Assembly (NCBI GenBank): GCA_030544215.1
Contig: JARZZO010000011.1
Location: forward strand, 5,380,001 to 5,444,000
Reading direction: 5' to 3'
DNA from: Zantedeschia hybrid cultivar
Lineage: Eukaryota > Streptophyta > Magnoliopsida > Alismatales > Araceae
DNA: 64,000 bases
The notes under the pieces are model-generated. The model did no database searches. It was not told the origin of the DNA and was given only the letters and a program-made list of their open reading frames with translations. Of the stretch, positions 18,301 to 30,766 are shown piece by piece (position 1 is the stretch's first letter; every line of letters starts with the position of its first letter). Position numbers and translations under genes: made by a program.

Positions 18301-20795
18301 CAAATCTTTGTAAGAGGTTTTACGATAGGTATTGACTACAGCTGACAAGCGGGAAAATGAGGATGAGTGAGAGGACATCACTCGGAGTTTCTCCACTGTT
18401 CCTTGGGTGCAGTCTCCTTACAGTTCAAGGGGTCTCCCAACAGTTGAGTCCTAGATCTACTGCTAGGGTAAGGGGAGGAACTAGCTTCTTGTGCGTGTTT
18501 GTGAGTTTCTATCACTGTTGGGGTTATTAGGTGAGTGGGGGTATAGAGGCAATGATGGGTATGTGAAAGCACAACCATTTGGATCTTTCATCGAATCATT
18601 CTCATCAAGGTTTAAGTCTGTATTTCAATGGAGAAATGGCAGGGTATTTTACCTGGATATTTCACCTAGAGAACACCTTACTAGATATTTCTCAGACTCG
18701 ATAAGGACTTCCATACTGGACACAATCCTATATGTGCACTTGGATAACATAGCAGCAAAGATGGGATAAAGAAGGGCGGGAAGTGAAAGCAAGCCAACTA
18801 TTCGTAACATGGGAACTTGATGTTAACAAGGACCAGGGGATGGTGACGCCGAAGCATTTGTGGGATAGGATGATCTCGCTGGAGGGAAATAGAAGACTCC
18901 ATGACATTTGGAGTACTGGATGGTAGTTGTTTGTTCTTGTATTTTTCTCTTCAGAGAAGCTTTGTTGGTTAGCTTTTGGGGAGGAAAATTGAAGTTTATG
19001 TAATAGCCTTTTAGTTTGGGTGCCGTGGAGTGAAGATAATGGAAGATAGGAGGTTAAAAGGGTGAGTTTGTATTAGTGTGGGCTACAACGTATTTCTTAT
19101 CATCTCTGGGATGTAGATGTCTTCAAGTTGTTCATCGCCCTGATAGGCATTTTGAGGGGGCTAGATTGAGAAGCAGCTTGCTGGGAGAATTTAGAATTTT
19201 CCCCGTCCTTGCTGAAGTGTATTGCCGGGATCCAATCCCTGATTGAGCTAAATTAATATGGGGAAAAGCAAGTCTCAGTTAGATGAATTGGGCTGAGTTA
19301 CTCATTTGACTCATCAAGCTGCAGAATATTCTATCCTGGGTGCTTAAATGATGCAGACTATGTTGTGGTGGTTCAGTCACCAATTCAAATGACCAAACCT
19401 TTGAATCTGATCCAAGCAGCTATGGGATTAGACAGTTCCTTCGTTACTTTTGAGGAAGTACCGGACAGAGTTGAAGGGGAAGGGGCAGAAGGGTTCAAAA
19501 GCTCTGCAGTGTCCTGGCGGAGGCATTAAAATCCCTTACCTCACAAGTGATGAATAAGGTGCTTTGGTTGATGGAGAGGCTGACCAGTAAAACCCTAGGG
19601 GTTTACTGCAAACATAAATGTGATGATCTCGAATCCTTGAAGTTGTGCTTGTTAATGGCAGGATCAGGCAAATCCAAAGGCAAACCTTCTTGAGCAATTG
19701 ATAATCCAGTCCTTTGGAAACCTCTTGGGAGGATTAGAAGAATCCCTTGAGCAGTTAAGCTACATCAATGATGTTTAGGTGGGACGGCTTCACATTCTGT
19801 AGCCAGCAATGAAGGAGATAGTGACTCATGTAAGAAAGGAATGGCAGTTGGCAGAGCAAATTTTGACCAATTGGGTATAGTTGAAGCACAAGGCTCTTCA
19901 CAACCAACCTCCTAAGTGCCATGATTGAGATGGCATTGTGCCAGTCCCGGGGAAGTCTTCCAACACAGGTTTGAAGACTTCACCTCTTCCCTTTCCTGAC
20001 CGTTCTTCTTGTCATTGCAATCAAGAGGAACCTGTGAGGGGGTGATAGGAAAAATGAAGCGAATTGGAGGAGATTGGGATGAGATTAATGCATCCCTAGT
20101 TAGATCAGAATTTTGAACTTTTTTTGGTATGAAGATGAACAAAAATAAATTGTAGGGAAAGGCCATGCAAATAGGTCTTGACCTCATCACAGAGTAGGTC
20201 AGTTAGAAAGCTTTGTAAGGATCAAAATGACAAGGATTCATGCTACCACAAATAAAGCCACAGTTCCTCGTCAAGGTTATTGTTGCATCAGGGATTTGGT
20301 TCTCTAGAGTTATTATCTTCCCTGAGTTAGTTCAGCCATGAACTCTGTCGTGTGAGTATGTTATCAGTTGTAAGAAATGGGCACGGGTTAGACTACCCTC
20401 ACTTGTAATTGGTTTTCAGGGAGTTCGGTAGAGTGTTTTTGTGAAATGAATGTCTTTCTATATCTGTGAGAGATTTCGTTCTGGGAAGTGAGGGTTTCGG
20501 AGGTTTCACCTTTGTTGTTAAGTGAGGGTTTTGGAGGTTTCTCTCCCACCTTTGCTATACTACTTTGGTTTGTATTTATAAAGTTGGTGATACAATCTTC
20601 TGGGGAAAAAAGGTGGTAATCATCATGGCTGCATTACTTGTGCTGGTGGTGCAGGAGCAGTGGCTATTGTTGCATGGGTGAAGAAGCAATGGAAGTATGC
20701 GGTGTTGGCTTCGGTGTTGGCTTAGTCAGACATATTTGTATGTTGAACTCAAACATGGATGAGGCAGTGTCACTACTTCCATTGGTGACTGTGGT
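18301..20795. other. Unassigned stretch, possibly old coding relic
   Basis: Longer open runs occur here than in nearby AT-rich DNA, for example 92 codons at 18491-18769, but I cannot assign them to any family. A decayed retroelement is possible; no RT, integrase or LTR motif was found. Confidence 0.3.
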
Positions 20796-20812
20796 GTGAG
20801 GTAGTTGGCGTC
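20796..20812. repeat. Left target duplication of the first SINE
   Basis: GTGAGGTAGTTGGCGTC here and GTGAGGTAATTGGAGTC at 21141-21157 match at 15 of 17 positions. Confidence 0.8.
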
Positions 20813-21140
20813 CTTTTTTTGTGGGGGGGGGGTCGCACAGTTGGTCAAGTATGTACAACTTCCCCCAAGTGGAGAGGGTCCATTCCTAGCAATGTCAAAT
20901 ATTTTCCCCCTAAATGGGCAATTTTCTGCGTGAAATGACTCTTCCACACCTATACAGGCAACTATTCTCCTGGGGCACCCACCGCACAGAGCAATATTCT
21001 TCTCACGGGGAGCACTCAGTATAGGTCCCCTCAAAACGGTGGATTAATTCCCACACTCCCGCTCACTACGAGGGTGGAATTGAACCCAAGACCTCCCCAA
21101 GAAGGGGAGGCCCAAGGTACTGCTGAGCTACAGGCTTAAT
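20813..21140 (-). mobile_element. tRNA-derived SINE
   Basis: On the minus strand it starts TAAGCCTGTAGCTCAGCAG, holding an A box (TAGCTCAGCAG), with a B box (GGTTCAATTCC) about 45 bases on. It ends in a short A tract (plus-strand T run at 20813-20820). It is flanked by a 17-bp duplication with two mismatches. These are the RNA polymerase III promoter and target-primed insertion marks of a SINE. A poly-G/C run near 20821 is unusual. Confidence 0.82.
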
Positions 21141-21157
21141 GTGAGGTAATTGGAGTC

Positions 21158-22502
21158 AGGTAATGCTTCTGTGACAAATTGTGTGCGCTGCTGTCAGTCA
21201 CTTATTCTCCCAGGTGGAGTACATTTCTGTCCATGTATATTTTTCTTGTGTTAAAGATGGTGAAGTGGTGATGGTGTTGTTCAATTCCAGGTGTTGGACA
21301 ACATATGTTGCAACACAAATTTTACTAGTTTTGGCCAGCTTCAGTTGAAGACAACTGGAATCCCAAGTCAACATGAATCCCAAACAGGAAGCCATTGTCA
21401 CTTTAAGCTGGTAGGAGATGTGGCAGGGAAAAAAATGAAGCATCTTTGTTGAATGTGAATGCAATGACCTGCAATACATACAAGTTTATAGGATGATTCC
21501 CAATACAGGTGCGAATAGGATAGGACTCGCACTTAATGTTAATATGAATGGAATACAAATTGTATTTATGAAAGGAGAATTGGAACTAGTATGTATTAAC
21601 CTAAGTAGGACTAGGAATACTAGTGAACTAGTATGTAATCTTAACCCAAGTAGGACTAGGAAAACTAGTGAACTAGTATGTATAATCTTAACCCAAGTAG
21701 GACTGGGAATGCTAGTTTAAGCAGGAATAGTATCAAGTAGTCTATGTTATAATATCTTTTAACACCTGCTTCATACTCATGCTGGATCATAAACTAAGAG
21801 TTTGCCAACCAATGTATTGAAGCATAGAGCCATTTGAGATTGGAATAAGAGGACAATAATTTGATTGGAGGAAGAGTAAATGTGCTAGAGAGGTAACGCA
21901 GAACAACGATAAGGCCATAAAACTTGATATGATTTGTCTGCTTATGGAAGTCTATGGTGGTAGTGGCAAGGCTCAAGGTGAGTCCTTTTTTTCCCCCTTT
22001 GTTTTTCTTCTTATTTCTCTTTGTATTCTTTTTCGACTTCTTCAGTTCTTCATCATCGCCATCTTCTACATTGACTTCTTTGGTTCTTCATTTTCTTCTA
22101 TGGGCATTGGTGTGATCAGTGGTATTTGGCATGAAGGGTTGAAAGAGATGGATGGTGCTGGAATTGAAGGGATTTAAATAAACCTTAATGTGCCGATCAG
22201 CCTAGACAGACTCTGTTTATCCACCTTGGTCTGTCCAGAATTTGGGTTTGGATTGGCTGGTTGTAGGTTGATCGGACCCAAGAGTGCAGATCATGGATGC
22301 AGGGTTGGATTGGGTAATCTATTCCAACCTGATCCGATCCTTGAAACTTGATTTGAACTTAACTTCTTTAACTAAAGTTATTGATAAAGGTGGTGTCTTT
22401 TGTTTCAAAATAAAACTTGCATCCCCATCGCTGTCAGTTTGAGACAAATGTCTGGTACTCTAGTCTGCAGTTTGCTATTGTGGGCTCCCATTTTCCCAGA
22501 TA
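21158..22502. other. Unassigned intergenic DNA
   Basis: Contains the small tandem repeat listed at 21584-21718. No gene was recognised. Confidence 0.4.
21584..21718. repeat. Tandem repeat of 42-45 bp, about three copies
   Basis: Units share AACTAGTATGTA and AAGTAGGACTAGGAA, starting near 21584, 21626 and 21671. Confidence 0.75.
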
Positions 22503-22510
22503 GTGTAGAA

Positions 22511-23316
22511 TAGGGGTGCAAACGAGCCGAGTCGAGTTGAGTTTCATCTTGTTCAAACTCAGCTCGTTCACTAAAAGTTAAGCTCGAACTCGGCTCGAAC
22601 TCGATCGAGTTCTTAAAATAGCCGTTCAAACTTGGCTCATTTAAGAACTTGAAGAATTCGAGCTTTGTTCACGAGCTCAATTCATCTCAGAACCCATGCA
22701 ACCCAGTTTTAAAATTTTGGGCTTGAGCTCTTTAAGTACCCGGTCCATGCGTCAGCCAACAGCCCAAGAGATGGGCAAGACAGACACGGCAAACGGGTAC
22801 AGGAGAAGCTGCCACTGGGGCCATTGGAGAATATTTAATGGCGCTCCTGGGTCCCTCCTCTTCAACGCTTCTGATCTCGGACTAACCCAACGGAACTCCA
22901 TGCTACCTTTTCCAAGGAGGCAGCATGTTAGTTTGAAAATTTCTAAAAAATGTTGAGATTATTCATTAAGTTAAAGTTATATTTTAAGATAGAATAAGAA
23001 TATCAATTAAATTGTTCACGTATCAGTGAATTACCATGAATAAAATAATTAAATGAGTATTTAAACGAGTTCTCAGAGAGTATTTACATGAACTCGTAAC
23101 GAGTACATAAACGAGTTTTCAATGAGACTTAATCGAGCTTGTTCGCAAACATTATCGAGCCGAGCTTGCCTATGTTCAAGCCTGAGCTCGTTTATGAATC
23201 GAGCCTAAATATTTGTTCAAACTTGTTCATTTAACTTAATAAATGAGCCGAGTCGAGCCGTTATCGTGTAGTCTCACGAGCCGTTCATTGAGCGCATTGG
23301 TTGGTTTGCAGCTCTA
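22511..23316. mobile_element. Non-autonomous hAT-type element (806 bp)
   Basis: The ends are TAGGGGTGCAAACGAGCC and, reverse-complemented, TAGAGCTGCAAACCAACC. A perfect 8-bp duplication, GTGTAGAA, lies at 22503-22510 and 23317-23324. Like the 12571 element, its subterminal DNA is rich in GAGCCGAG and CGAGCTTG words. No transposase is present. Confidence 0.9.
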
Positions 23317-23324
23317 GTGTAGAA

Positions 23325-25983
23325 TGTTTTATCAGACTGTATTGTAATCCTATCCTGGAAGCTTGAGAATCAGTCATTTTAATGAGCATCCAAAATCTTT
23401 TAAACCCCATCCAGCTATTCTGTCCTTTTCTTAAATGTTATGCCAAAGGAATGTTGACGTTATGTTGGTAGTTGTCTGAGGGTGCTAAAAAAATTTTAAT
23501 TGTCAGGGGTCTTCTTTTTTCGTCAAATCCCATCAGGGGTCTTCAGAGTGAGGCTAGTTGCCACCCCATGATGCCTGTTTCCACTTGATATGTTGGAAAA
23601 TTTCTTGGTTCTTTTGGATGTGAGATCCAACTTTCTCCAATACTTGTTGCCCTCAAAATTTGTGTTTTTTATAGTCTGGTTGCATGGGGAAAAATACTGA
23701 GAATCCCTTTTTTAAATCACTTGCACAATTATATCCAGAGAGGAATCGTGAATTCCTTTGTGGAGAACATTGTGCTTGTTCTCTTCATGTTTCCATGGGC
23801 GTTCATCTTGATAACATCTCAGACGTGGTACTTTAGGTGATTCCTGGGTATCATGCTCTCTCCCGCAAGTCTCAGATTCAGTGTTCCCTTAATACGGAAC
23901 AAAAAGTACATATTCTAACTGGCTTTGCTTTCATTCTGTTTCTAAACCATGTTTATATGCATCTAGCTCACATTTCTTGGAACCTGATTAGAACTGATAA
24001 CAAGGTTGATTTCTGCTGTCAGAAGTTGACTTTCCAGGGCCTAGCTTCCAGCCAGAAGGCATTACATTTGCTGTATATTGCATCTTGAAACATAAATTAC
24101 GACATATTTATGTATGTACAAATTGCTTTCTTTGCATGGGAGGTGCTATTTTGGTTCAGTCGATTTGCGTCACGTCATGTTCTGAGTCTTGCTTCTGTCA
24201 ACTTTGCTGTTTTGCAGTGTATGTAGAGAAAGGGGACTTCACATATGTAAAGGGTCTGAAAACGACATAAATCAGGAAATGAGAAATCCTTCGTTGGATC
24301 AAACCAGATCAAACGAGAATGATTAGATGAAGACTGCTGGTGGGGTTGATGTCGATGACAATGGTAAGCATGATATGCTGTCTTTTCTCATTTGCAGAAT
24401 TTTTCGTCTACTTAAATAAAGTACTGCTGTGGCATGTAATATTTTGGTCAACATAATTGTGGTATTAAACGACTTTGAGCATTTTGTTTAGCCTTTTTTG
24501 TTCTCCAAATATGGTGGGTTGTTTGATTAACGGATGGTGCATGGTTAACGTTTTGGCCGATCTTTGTCTTATGAGGATGATCTCATTTTTTTTATCATAT
24601 TTGTTCCTTTTTCTTTATTTAATAGTCTTGCCAAGTTTAGTTTTGAAGCTGCTTTCTGAGTGAAGTTTCCGAACTTTTATCCAGGTACATGAGTTTAAAG
24701 GCTTGTTGGGCAAAATTTTCAATTGGAAGCTACTTTTAGTAGCCACTTTTAAATATTGAAAAATGTTGAGAAGTGATTATAAGTTACAATTGATTTGAGA
24801 GAGTTGCACAAGTCAAATTTTCTCTAACCGTCTCAAGTTTTATTCCAGTTTAGGAACTCTCAGTTTGTAATTTTAGTTAGAAGTTTAAGAAAACAAAAAG
24901 TTACATATAGAGACTTGAATTATCTCCTCAGAATAATTATACCAGAACTTATAGTAGTCTGAATATATTCTTCAACTCTGCGTCAAACACGTCCTAAATA
25001 TGTCCAATTGCTGATGTGATATTTTTGGTGGGTTTTGTGATTTGTTGTCGGATCATATGTTCTACAAGACGGATGTCGGGTAAGTTATCAGCTTCTATAC
25101 TGCCTCGAAAAGAGGGTTTCACTATGTGTGATGTCTGAACTTCGAAGACAGAGGAGTTAAAAAAATCTTTGGATTTCTTCAAGCAATGACAATGAGCATT
25201 TTGTTAGAGATTTTTTTAAGAAAAAAATGATTTTACCTTTTTCACGTGGATGAATTAACCATTAAACTGGGAAATTTCTCTTGAATTTATGTAGCACCTA
25301 GTTTGTTGGGTCTGTCAAGGTTTGAACCTTGATGTGTTTGGATGTTACCCATTTGCTAATAGACTGGGCGTCCCCACGTCAGAGAGAAGTCCTAATAAAA
25401 TTTGTATGAATTTGAGTCCAAAATCTTGCTTTTTGTTAATTTTATGGGAGTTGAAAATAAAACATTCATTCTTGACCTGGTTCAAAGTTCAGTCTTGGAG
25501 GAACGAACGGTGGATCTGTAACCTGTGCACCTATGAATGAGCCGGGTCCACTTCGGCCTATTATTTGTTATGACTGGGCCGAATACGGTTGTTAATAGAG
25601 CTCACCGCTTAGACTGAATTTGTACTATTGTCTTGATGGGCCGAATGTGATTCGGCTCTCTCTTTTACTTGGGCCGGCCCCCTAGTGCCGGGCCTAATCG
25701 GATTCTCCCCCATCACGTCTCATATTTACACGAACGCTCGAAATTTATTTTTCTTATGACAGACTTTCCATTGTTGGGAGGTCCTCAGAAAACTCACTGA
25801 ACGTCACCTAAGACTGAGCAGGCGGGTATAGTCGTACCTATCAAGAAATTTTCACAAAAAAAAAAAAAATCTTTGCTAAATACAGTTCAATGCTTTATTG
25901 AAATTGAATAAGACATCGCATTATGATCATAAATAATATTGATCAAATTTGACTCACCTGAGTGATATCATGTACTTCTCCCA
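23325..25983. other. Unassigned intergenic DNA
   Basis: AT-rich, with only short frames that resemble nothing I know. I see no repeat boundary. Confidence 0.4.
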
Positions 25984-25991
25984 TCTCTGAG

Positions 25992-26256
25992 TAGGGATGC
26001 AAATGGTAACCGATAACCTAACTATTTGACTGATCTTTAGCTATAGGTCAGTTAACGGATTTTTTTTTTAAATTGATATGCATAAGGAAGAAAACAATTG
26101 ATACAATTTTTTCTTGATCGAATACATATATATGGTACACTAAGATCCGATTATATGATCAATTTTTAGTCTATAAGATAATTAATAGATAGTATTTCTA
26201 AACTGATCATTGATTTAACTTAGAGTAGCACTTAACACGACCTATTTGCATCCCTA
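25992..26256. mobile_element. hAT-type MITE, TAGGGATGCAAA family, copy 1
   Basis: Terminal repeats TAGGGATGCAAATGG and (reverse complement) TAGGGATGCAAATAGG. The 8-bp duplication TCTCTGAG/TCTATGAG has one mismatch. The interior resembles the copy at 31186-31395 in the opposite orientation. Confidence 0.85.
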
Positions 26257-26264
26257 TCTATGAG

Positions 26265-27675
26265 GGCCCACAAGACAGAGGGCCTGATATGGACTCCATG
26301 TGGCTCCCAAAAGCTACAACCACCAAATCCCTTGAGCCTTATCTGAAAGCGTACAGTAAAACCACATGAACACGTGGTTGTGAATTGGAAGGCCCTTTTC
26401 ACCATTAAAGAGCGGCGACTCGCTAACCAATGGTCAAGCCTCGAGTGGTCATGACTTTTGGGCCGGCAATTGAAAAAAGAGGGTGTTTTGTTTGTTATCT
26501 TTTGTTAAAAGTATATATTTAAACTTAAAAAAGTATATTTATTAAATTAAAAAAAAAGTTTTGGATAGGATCCACAGTTGGTCGGAGCGAGTATGGATGC
26601 GTATTGCGACTTTCTTTTGATTCTAGAATCCTAAGAGGTAGTTTGAGATTCATAAGAAATAGGATTTAAGTTGACATTTGCCTTGGATGCACTCTCTCCC
26701 TTCAAATATCTTTTGAGTGAAATGCAATAAAATAAAGAATTTGTAAATATACTTTTATGCTATAAACTTTTTTGCAATTACATTCTCAAAAATTTCATTT
26801 CCTCTTAATTGCTATATCATCATAAAACCTTATCCTATTATAAAGTCAAATTGAGACTTAAACCATGCTTAGTGTCAAAAATAGCCTAAAATGATATCTT
26901 GTTTAGATGTAAGCCATAAATGGTAAACGTGTTTCCACCATAGCCTTAATTTGGATGGCAAAAAAGAAAAAAGTTTCTCATAAACTCGAATTTACCATAA
27001 ACTCAAAACTTCTCCATAAACGTGTTGTTCATGAACATACTAGGAGTTTGTTTGCACTGGACTCTCTCAAATTTGTCATAAACTCACTTAAATTTACCTA
27101 GAACATAAGGTTACATAAAAGAGTTTTATGACAAACAAATTTATGGTAACTCTATCTGTGTTTTCTTAAGTTGCATCCAAATTGAAACATGAGCGCAAAT
27201 TTGATCCATACTTGACTCCGTCATCAAAACTCGTGATCCATACTTGTACTTTTGTGCTTAGCTTGATAGCACGATTGCTTGTTTAGAATAAGCAATTCGA
27301 GGCTATTTATTTCAGAATAAGTTCCATTTTACTTTGGTAACTCTATTTTAACTCTACTTAGAATAAATCGTTTTACTTACGTAAAACAAATGATGAATAC
27401 AATATGATAAAAGAAGAACCTTTAGTACGTATTCTGATTAGAATAAGCAATTTGAACCTTTTGTTTTAGAATGGTTTGTCCCCTTTAATATGTCATTTCC
27501 TATCTCTGTGAGAGGTCCTTTCCTGTTAATCTAGTAGTAGGTAAGTTGGACTCCTCACCTTAACGAGGCTTTGTCATGCCATCTGGCCTTGTTGCTAAGA
27601 CCTCCTGTCTAACACCAGCTCCATCATCTCGCTACCTCCTCTATAGATAGACCTGTTCCCATTTGTATTTGAGTA
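26265..27675. other. Unassigned AT-rich intergenic DNA
   Basis: No gene or clear repeat boundary recognised. Confidence 0.4.
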
Positions 27676-27965
27676 ATATTTGCTGCAATGCTCTTGCGTG
27701 TGTTTCACGCAGGACCATTGCAATGGGTAAATGATTTTTTTATTTTTATTTTTTTAGGTCGGATTTGAAGTGTCCTAACTATCCGTATAGTACAATATCC
27801 GATCGGACGACCTAAAAAAATTTGAAAAATAAAAAATTGAGTTTCAATGAACAGGAAAAAATATTAGGACACTTCGGGCCTAACCAAGAATATATATATA
27901 TATATTTCATTTATCTACTACAATACTCTTGCGTGTAGCACGCAGAGACATTGCAACAAGTATTA
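27676..27965. mobile_element. Foldback MITE with hairpin ends
   Basis: The left end (TGCTGCAATGCTCTTGCGTG...CACGCAGGACCATTGCAATGGG) and the reverse complement of the right end (TTGTTGCAATGTCTCTGCGTGC...) match over about 50 bp. Each terminus can itself pair, through CTTGCGTG and CACGCAG. The middle has GTGTCCTAA repeats facing each other. No coding capacity. Confidence 0.75.
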
Positions 27966-28727
27966 CTGTTTGTAGTTTAATCGTTACCCCCCTTCAAAAC
28001 CTCCTAGATCTCCCCAATCCCCCCACCGCCATTTCAAACAGTTCTAGTCCCATGAGCACATGCAGCCCAATGTCTAGCCTAGCTACAATGCTGACAATTA
28101 CTTTTGAGCAGTATCATCTAGAAGTAGTATGCCATGCAAGAAGTGCACATGGGGAATAGTTTATTTGCATTAAGGAAAGGTAACAGACTATACTATGCTA
28201 ATGACCTACCTAATGACGTATTATATTAGTCTCATGTACGGCGGAACAGGTAAAAGGCTAAAAGCTACAGAAAGGGTCATGCCCATCCATGTCACCTAAT
28301 GGCATCTTTTTATCTATAGGTCAAGCTGAGCACTCTTGGGTAAACATGAACCTTCCCTCCCCCTTCCCATCATTCCTTCTTACTCTTCAACGGGCAAGAC
28401 ATCCACCATGGATGACTGTTCCACCGGATCCAACGGCATCCACCGGCAAAGGGAGAAGGATTTTAAACAAGTATTAAAATGGAGATCAACTTTGGCACAA
28501 GTATGGACAGACGAAATAGATATTACATTCAAAATTCACATGTTTAACTCGATTATAATAAACAAAAAGGGATATTCTGATCCTCAGATCTGATTCCCAC
28601 GACCGACCCCGTCTTTCATTGGGAGCATTAATGATAATTCAATGAAGTTGATGCCATCACCTTATGATTCTACTAAAATAGATCAATTTTGAAAAATAGG
28701 TATAAGAGAAATACTTGGTACACATAA

Positions 28728-28981
28728 GGTGTTAGTGCACATCTTTAATGTGCATCAAGATTTTTATTTTTTATTTTTTAAAAAATTATATTTATAGGTC
28801 AGGGACGAGCTGGTAACATACCTTATTTCGATGTCTAGAAATTTTTTTTTTTTCCTAGACGCCGAAATAAGATGTGCTTTGTATCGATGTATAGGTCAGT
28901 TCGGCTTTAACCAAAAAATATAATTTAAAAAAGTAAAAAATAAAAAAACTTGGTACACACAGGAGGTGTGCACTAACACCT
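28728..28981. mobile_element. Foldback MITE with long inverted repeats
   Basis: GGTGTTAGTGCACATC at the left and GGTGTGCACTAACACC at the right begin inverted repeats that extend inward through A/T runs to AGGTCAG, about 90 bp each with mismatches. No coding capacity. Confidence 0.75.
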
Positions 28982-29026
28982 GGCGTGTAGATATAAAGGC
29001 CAGCAAAGTAAATCGATCCCATCTCT

Positions 29027-29181
29027 CATGCAACACTATTAGTCTTTTATCTAATAGCCGAGTTCTGCAAGAAATATAAGATCGTGATCAAACTAGATGA
29101 CCGAACTACCCGTCAAAGCCATTAACTGGAGGCACTCGAACCCATACCCCGAAATTAAAGCCCACAACATCAATTGAGCCA
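29027..29181 (-). mobile_element. Probable tRNA-derived SINE
   Basis: Minus-strand TGGCTCAATTGATG resembles an A box and GGGTTCGAGTGCC a B box, about 30 bases apart. GATCCCATCTCT (29015-29026) and GATCCCATCCCT (29182-29193) flank it as a 12-bp duplication with one mismatch. No A tail is seen. Confidence 0.5.
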
Positions 29182-29605
29182 GATCCCATCCCTTCAAAGA
29201 CCAATCAAAACTTTCCATGACTAGAAGGTACAGCCTGCGGGACGGTCAATTGATCTCTCTCGTCGTGGGACACGGCCAGAAGTAGTCCGGACACCCAAGG
29301 GCCGGGGCCTCTAGAGCACCTCTTGGCACACGTCCTGGCGCCGTTGTTGACGGTCAAACACGTTGGCTGCTGCCGACGCGCCTGCACACCCTACATAAAC
29401 ATCTCCACGCTGCCCCTCTCAAACCCCACCGCCTTCGTTCCCCCCACACACTTCTCCAATCTTTTCCCCACACACTTCTCCAAAGCTCCAATTCATATCT
29501 ACGCTTCTTCTTGTTGTTGTTGTTGTGGTGGTGGTGGCGGCGAGTTTCTGCAAATTAACTTGCACCGTTCAGCTAGCAGTGTGATCTAAACCTAGCCTCG
29601 AAGCC

Positions 29606-29887
29606 ATGGCCTTGGACAGCTTGCTCGCGGACGGGGCAGGCAGCCTCCTGGTGAAGGTGGGGTTGTTCGTGCTGGTGCAGGCCCTGGTCTACCTCATCCT
29701 CACCAGCTCCTCCACCGTCTTCTCTGAGGAGAAGACCCGGGCGAGGCTGGGCAGCTTCCGGCGGGCGCGGTCGGTGAGCATCCGTCGAATGCTCGCCGTG
29801 CTCTCCGACATGCCGCCGGAGCCTTCCCCTACCTCGGCCTGCGCTATGCCCAGCATCCCCGAAGCACAGGCCGAGCACGAAGAGTAG
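29606..29887 (+). CDS. Small membrane-anchored plant protein (93 aa), function unknown
   Basis: A single open frame with a good start context (GAAGCCATGGCC). Residues about 12-35 (SLLVKVGLFVLVQALVYLIL) form one hydrophobic segment, probably a membrane anchor. A basic stretch follows (residues about 47-62, RLGSFRRARSVSIRRML), then an acidic Pro-rich tail. The pattern of one membrane segment, then SSSxVFS, then RARSVSIRRMLAVLSDMP, matches my recollection of an uncharacterised plant family of about 80-110 aa; no function is known to me. A TATA-like ACATAAACA lies near 29394. Codons are GC-rich, unlike the AT-rich flanks, which supports real coding. The frame looks complete and undamaged. Confidence 0.75.
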   Translation: MALDSLLADGAGSLLVKVGLFVLVQALVYLILTSSSTVFSEEKTRARLGSFRRARSVSIRRMLAVLSDMPPEPSPTSACAMPSIPEAQAEHEE

Positions 29888-30758
29888 GACTAGATGGATA
29901 CATGCATGAACAGTACGTGGCTGTTCATATTTGTTTGATCTGGTTGATTCATACACATGGAAAATTTATTGATTGGATTGTTGATTAGTTTGTATCAGAG
30001 CCTTTAGAACTAAACATATCATATGCTAGTTTGTTACTCTTTGTTATCAATTGTTGAGAGGGGGATCCCTGTGTTTATGGAACTTAAGGGGTCTCGGAAG
30101 ATGTCTTTTTCTTGTGAAATAAAAGGCAAGACGTGAAACTTCTGGATCAAAATGGATAATGCTTCAATGGCAAGAACTTACGATTCCTTCCCCTAACACG
30201 ATTGAACTTCCGGGTTCGAAAACTCGGAGTTCGATCTGCTAAAACTGTTGAATGATCCAGCTTATTCGATCTGCTAATTTGTACGAGGGGATGCACTCTT
30301 TTGGCAGCATATATATTCAGATTCTACCATTTGGATTCCGCATAGGGTTTCAATGCACTTGTAGGATGCTCCGATAGAATCCAGATCCTATAAGAAAATA
30401 TACCAGCTAGGGAGTTGTTTGGGATGGCATAAAACATCATACATATAACATGATCCGATAATAATATTTGGTGTCGGATATTTAATATTACTAGTCATAA
30501 AAGTTTAATTAAATGACTGAGTTATGCACAGAAATAAACCGCATGTATATATTATATTAATGATCGTGTCAGTAGTTATCGGACTACCTATTTCATTTGC
30601 ATGTCTACAATACGAAGAACAATCTCTGTTGGGGTCAATGGAGTTTTCTATCTATTAATACAATTGTGGTACTGTCCACCTCTAAAAAAAAAGTGATCAA
30701 TAGAGGGACTGTGAGAGCAGGCAAAAAAGAGGATGCTTCAATCATAAAGGGTCTGTTG
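29888..30758. other. Intergenic DNA after the small gene
   Basis: The first 100-200 bp probably includes the 3' untranslated region. Nothing else was recognised. Confidence 0.4.
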
Positions 30759-30766
30759 TCCAGAGA

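Noticed and set aside
20813..21140. Possible tRNA gene, because of A and B box matches
   Set aside because: No cloverleaf or acceptor pairing is evident, and the flanking 17-bp duplication with an A tail identifies a SINE.
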